Source of the DNA: Rhizobiales bacterium YIM 77505
GTDB taxonomy: Bacteria > Pseudomonadota > Alphaproteobacteria > Rhizobiales > Beijerinckiaceae
Direction: 5' to 3'
Assembly: GCA_000745135.1 (NCBI GenBank)
Contig: JQNH01000001.1
Location: forward strand, 2,046,001-2,110,000
DNA: 64,000 nt
In this document: one piece after another, positions 61,909 through 64,000 of the stretch
Position numbering within the stretch: position 1 is the first letter of the stretch
How the letters are laid out: each line of letters begins with the position of its first letter
Notes under the pieces: model-generated
The model's database searches: none
The model's input: the letters and a program-made list of their open reading frames with translations, nothing else
Told to the model about the DNA's origin: nothing
Program-made: the position numbers and the translations under genes

Positions 61909-63294
61909 TCACCGTTCGGAAAGGCCAAGGGAGTTCAAGGCGGCAAGGCTGGCTTCGGCAGCCTCGACCGCGCGATCGACCCACCGCCCCGCTGCCTCGA
62001 CGGAGGGCGTGATGTCGAACGCGGCATCGAGCGCCGGTGCGGCCTCCGACGCCTTGTCGCCCAACCGCTTCTCCACTGCGTCACGCAGGCTCAGCTCCAT
62101 GCGGCGCACGTCCTCCGCGGCCTGCTCCACGAGGCGATGGGCTGCGTCGCGACCAAGATCCGGCGCAAGCGCCGCCGCGACGGCATCGGCAAAGAGAAGG
62201 CCGCGGGTCGCCTCGAGATTGCGCCGCATGCGGTCGGGATAGACGTCCAACCCTTCCGCGAGCCGTCGCGCCTCGTGCAGCGCGCCGGAGGCCAAGGCGA
62301 AGAGCTGCGGCACGGCGCCCCATTCGGCATGCCACAAGCCCGCAGGCCGCTCATGGGCCGCTACCATGCTCTGAAGGAGGGTTGTCACCTGCCCGCAGGC
62401 GGCGACGTGGGCCGCAAGTATCACGGTCGAGGAAACCGGATTGCGTTTATGCGGCATGGCCGAGGAGCCGCCGCGGCCGGGAACATGCGGCTCGGCCGCC
62501 TCCCCCACCTCTGTCGAGACCAGGTGAGCGATATCCGCCGCCATCTTGGCGAGTGCGCCGAGGAGCTCCGCCAGCCATGTTCCAGCCTCGACCAGGCGGC
62601 CGCGGGATGCGTGCCAGGCAAGAGCCGGCGCAGCAAGACCGAGCTCCTCGGCAAAGGCCGCCACCACCGCAGGTCCCTTGTCCCCCAAGCCGGCGAGCGT
62701 GCCGACCGGCCCGCCGAGCGACGCAGCGAGAACACGCGCGCACAGCGGCGGCAGGCGCGCGGCGACATCGGCGAGGCCGTTGAGCCATACCGCCGCCTTG
62801 AAGCCGAAGGTGGTGGGAGCTGCATGCTGCCCATAGGTGCGGCCGACGCAAGGCGTATCGCGATGGGTGAGCGCCAGACGCTGTAGCTCGGGAAGGAGCG
62901 CCACGAGTTCGCGCCCCACGATCCTGAAGGCCTCCCGCATCTGCAGGACGAGCGCGGTATCGAGGATGTCCTGTGTCGTGGCGCCGCGATGGAAAAAGGG
63001 CTCGAGCTCCCTCGGAAGCCTTGCCTGGACCGCCTTTACGAAGGGGATGACCGGCACGCCCGCCAGGGCCGTCGCTTCGCCGAGCTTGCCGGGATCGATC
63101 ACCTCCGGCGCAAGAGCCGCGATGGCTGGAGCGAGATCAGCTGGCGCAAGCCCGAAGCGGGCTTCGGCCCGGGCGAGCGCCTCTTCCACGCGCAGCATGG
63201 CCGCGATCCGGGCGCGATCGCTGAACACCGCGCGCATCTCCCCTGTCGCGAAGAGGGGCCCGGTGATCTCGGAATCGAGACTGGAAAAAGTCAT
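61909..63294 (-). CDS. pcaB: 3-carboxy-cis,cis-muconate cycloisomerase
   Basis: A 461-residue member of the fumarase/aspartase superfamily from ATG 63294, preceded by AGGGGG. It has HRGATTQDILDTALVLQMRE, GRTYGQHAAPTTFGFKAAVW and the flexible signature loop GRGGSSAMPHKRNPVSS. It cyclises 3-carboxymuconate to 4-carboxymuconolactone. It lies between pobA and pcaL. The ring-cleavage genes pcaGH are not in the window. Confidence 0.94.
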   Translation of the reverse strand: MTFSSLDSEITGPLFATGEMRAVFSDRARIAAMLRVEEALARAEARFGLAPADLAPAIAALAPEVIDPGKLGEATALAGVPVIPFVKAVQARLPRELEPFFHRGATTQDILDTALVLQMREAFRIVGRELVALLPELQRLALTHRDTPCVGRTYGQHAAPTTFGFKAAVWLNGLADVAARLPPLCARVLAASLGGPVGTLAGLGDKGPAVVAAFAEELGLAAPALAWHASRGRLVEAGTWLAELLGALAKMAADIAHLVSTEVGEAAEPHVPGRGGSSAMPHKRNPVSSTVILAAHVAACGQVTTLLQSMVAAHERPAGLWHAEWGAVPQLFALASGALHEARRLAEGLDVYPDRMRRNLEATRGLLFADAVAAALAPDLGRDAAHRLVEQAAEDVRRMELSLRDAVEKRLGDKASEAAPALDAAFDITPSVEAAGRWVDRAVEAAEASLAALNSLGLSER

Positions 63295-63311
63295 GTCCCC
63301 CTGGCCGCATC

Positions 63312-64000
<689 letters not shown>

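Overview
The window is GC-rich chromosomal DNA from an alphaproteobacterium, most likely of the order Hyphomicrobiales (Rhizobiales). The evidence is a GcrA cell-cycle regulator, a MucR-type regulator, DivJ/PleC-like sensor kinases, DUF1491, DUF2336, DUF1214/DUF1254 and DUF6456 proteins, and a 2,140-residue coiled-coil protein that matches the growth pole ring (GPR) protein of polarly growing rhizobia. I cannot name the genus from the sequence. No rRNA, tRNA, CRISPR array or phage was recognised.

Bases 1-10.3 kb hold the end of a sensor kinase, a first IS5-type element, cobT (with altered catalytic positions), DUF1289 and retropepsin-like proteins, a quinone oxidoreductase, an M81 peptidase, a YkgJ-type protein, gcrA, an unannotated 52-residue membrane protein, a frameshifted Ala/Pro-rich secreted protein and an AI-2E family transporter. 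Bases 10.6-25.5 kb hold a class A penicillin-binding protein, a DUF1214/DUF1254 pair, DUF2336, DUF1491, a peptidoglycan-binding protein next to a DivJ-like kinase, sufE, DUF6456, mucR with a good intrinsic terminator, and a prolyl oligopeptidase. Bases 25.6-35.9 kb hold superoxide dismutase, a YdjC-type deacetylase divergent from a lipid-linked glycosyltransferase plus murJ, a class IV aminotransferase, a small domain fused to a histone-H1-like tail, a CoxE-like VWA protein, UspA, a 2Fe-2S ferredoxin and an Hpt protein.

Bases 36.2-42.6 kb are one gene, the GPR homologue, built from two families of 22-residue repeats. A complete Mla-type lipid transport operon follows (permease, ATPase, MCE protein, lipoprotein), then a dipeptide epimerase, an MFS transporter, a CheZ-like phosphatase and a DMT exporter. 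From 51.5 kb a TPP riboswitch precedes thiM-thiE-thiD, with a TRAP solute-binding protein overlapping the end of thiD. An XRE-cupin regulator with a clear palindromic operator comes next. Its end is abutted by a second, identical copy of the first IS and then by a different IS5 element. The window closes with a TRAP transporter (dctP-dctQ-dctM) that converges on 4-hydroxybenzoate/protocatechuate genes (pcaL, pcaB, pobA; the last runs off the end).

The most unusual points are: (i) both copies of the 835-bp IS sit in the TA of a host TAG stop codon, leave the host protein intact, and use the duplicated TA to build the transposase stop codon; (ii) the H1-like fusion protein; (iii) the orphan TRAP binding protein inside a TPP-riboswitch thiamin operon; (iv) a CobT that appears to lack two key glutamates; (v) the repeat architecture of the GPR homologue.
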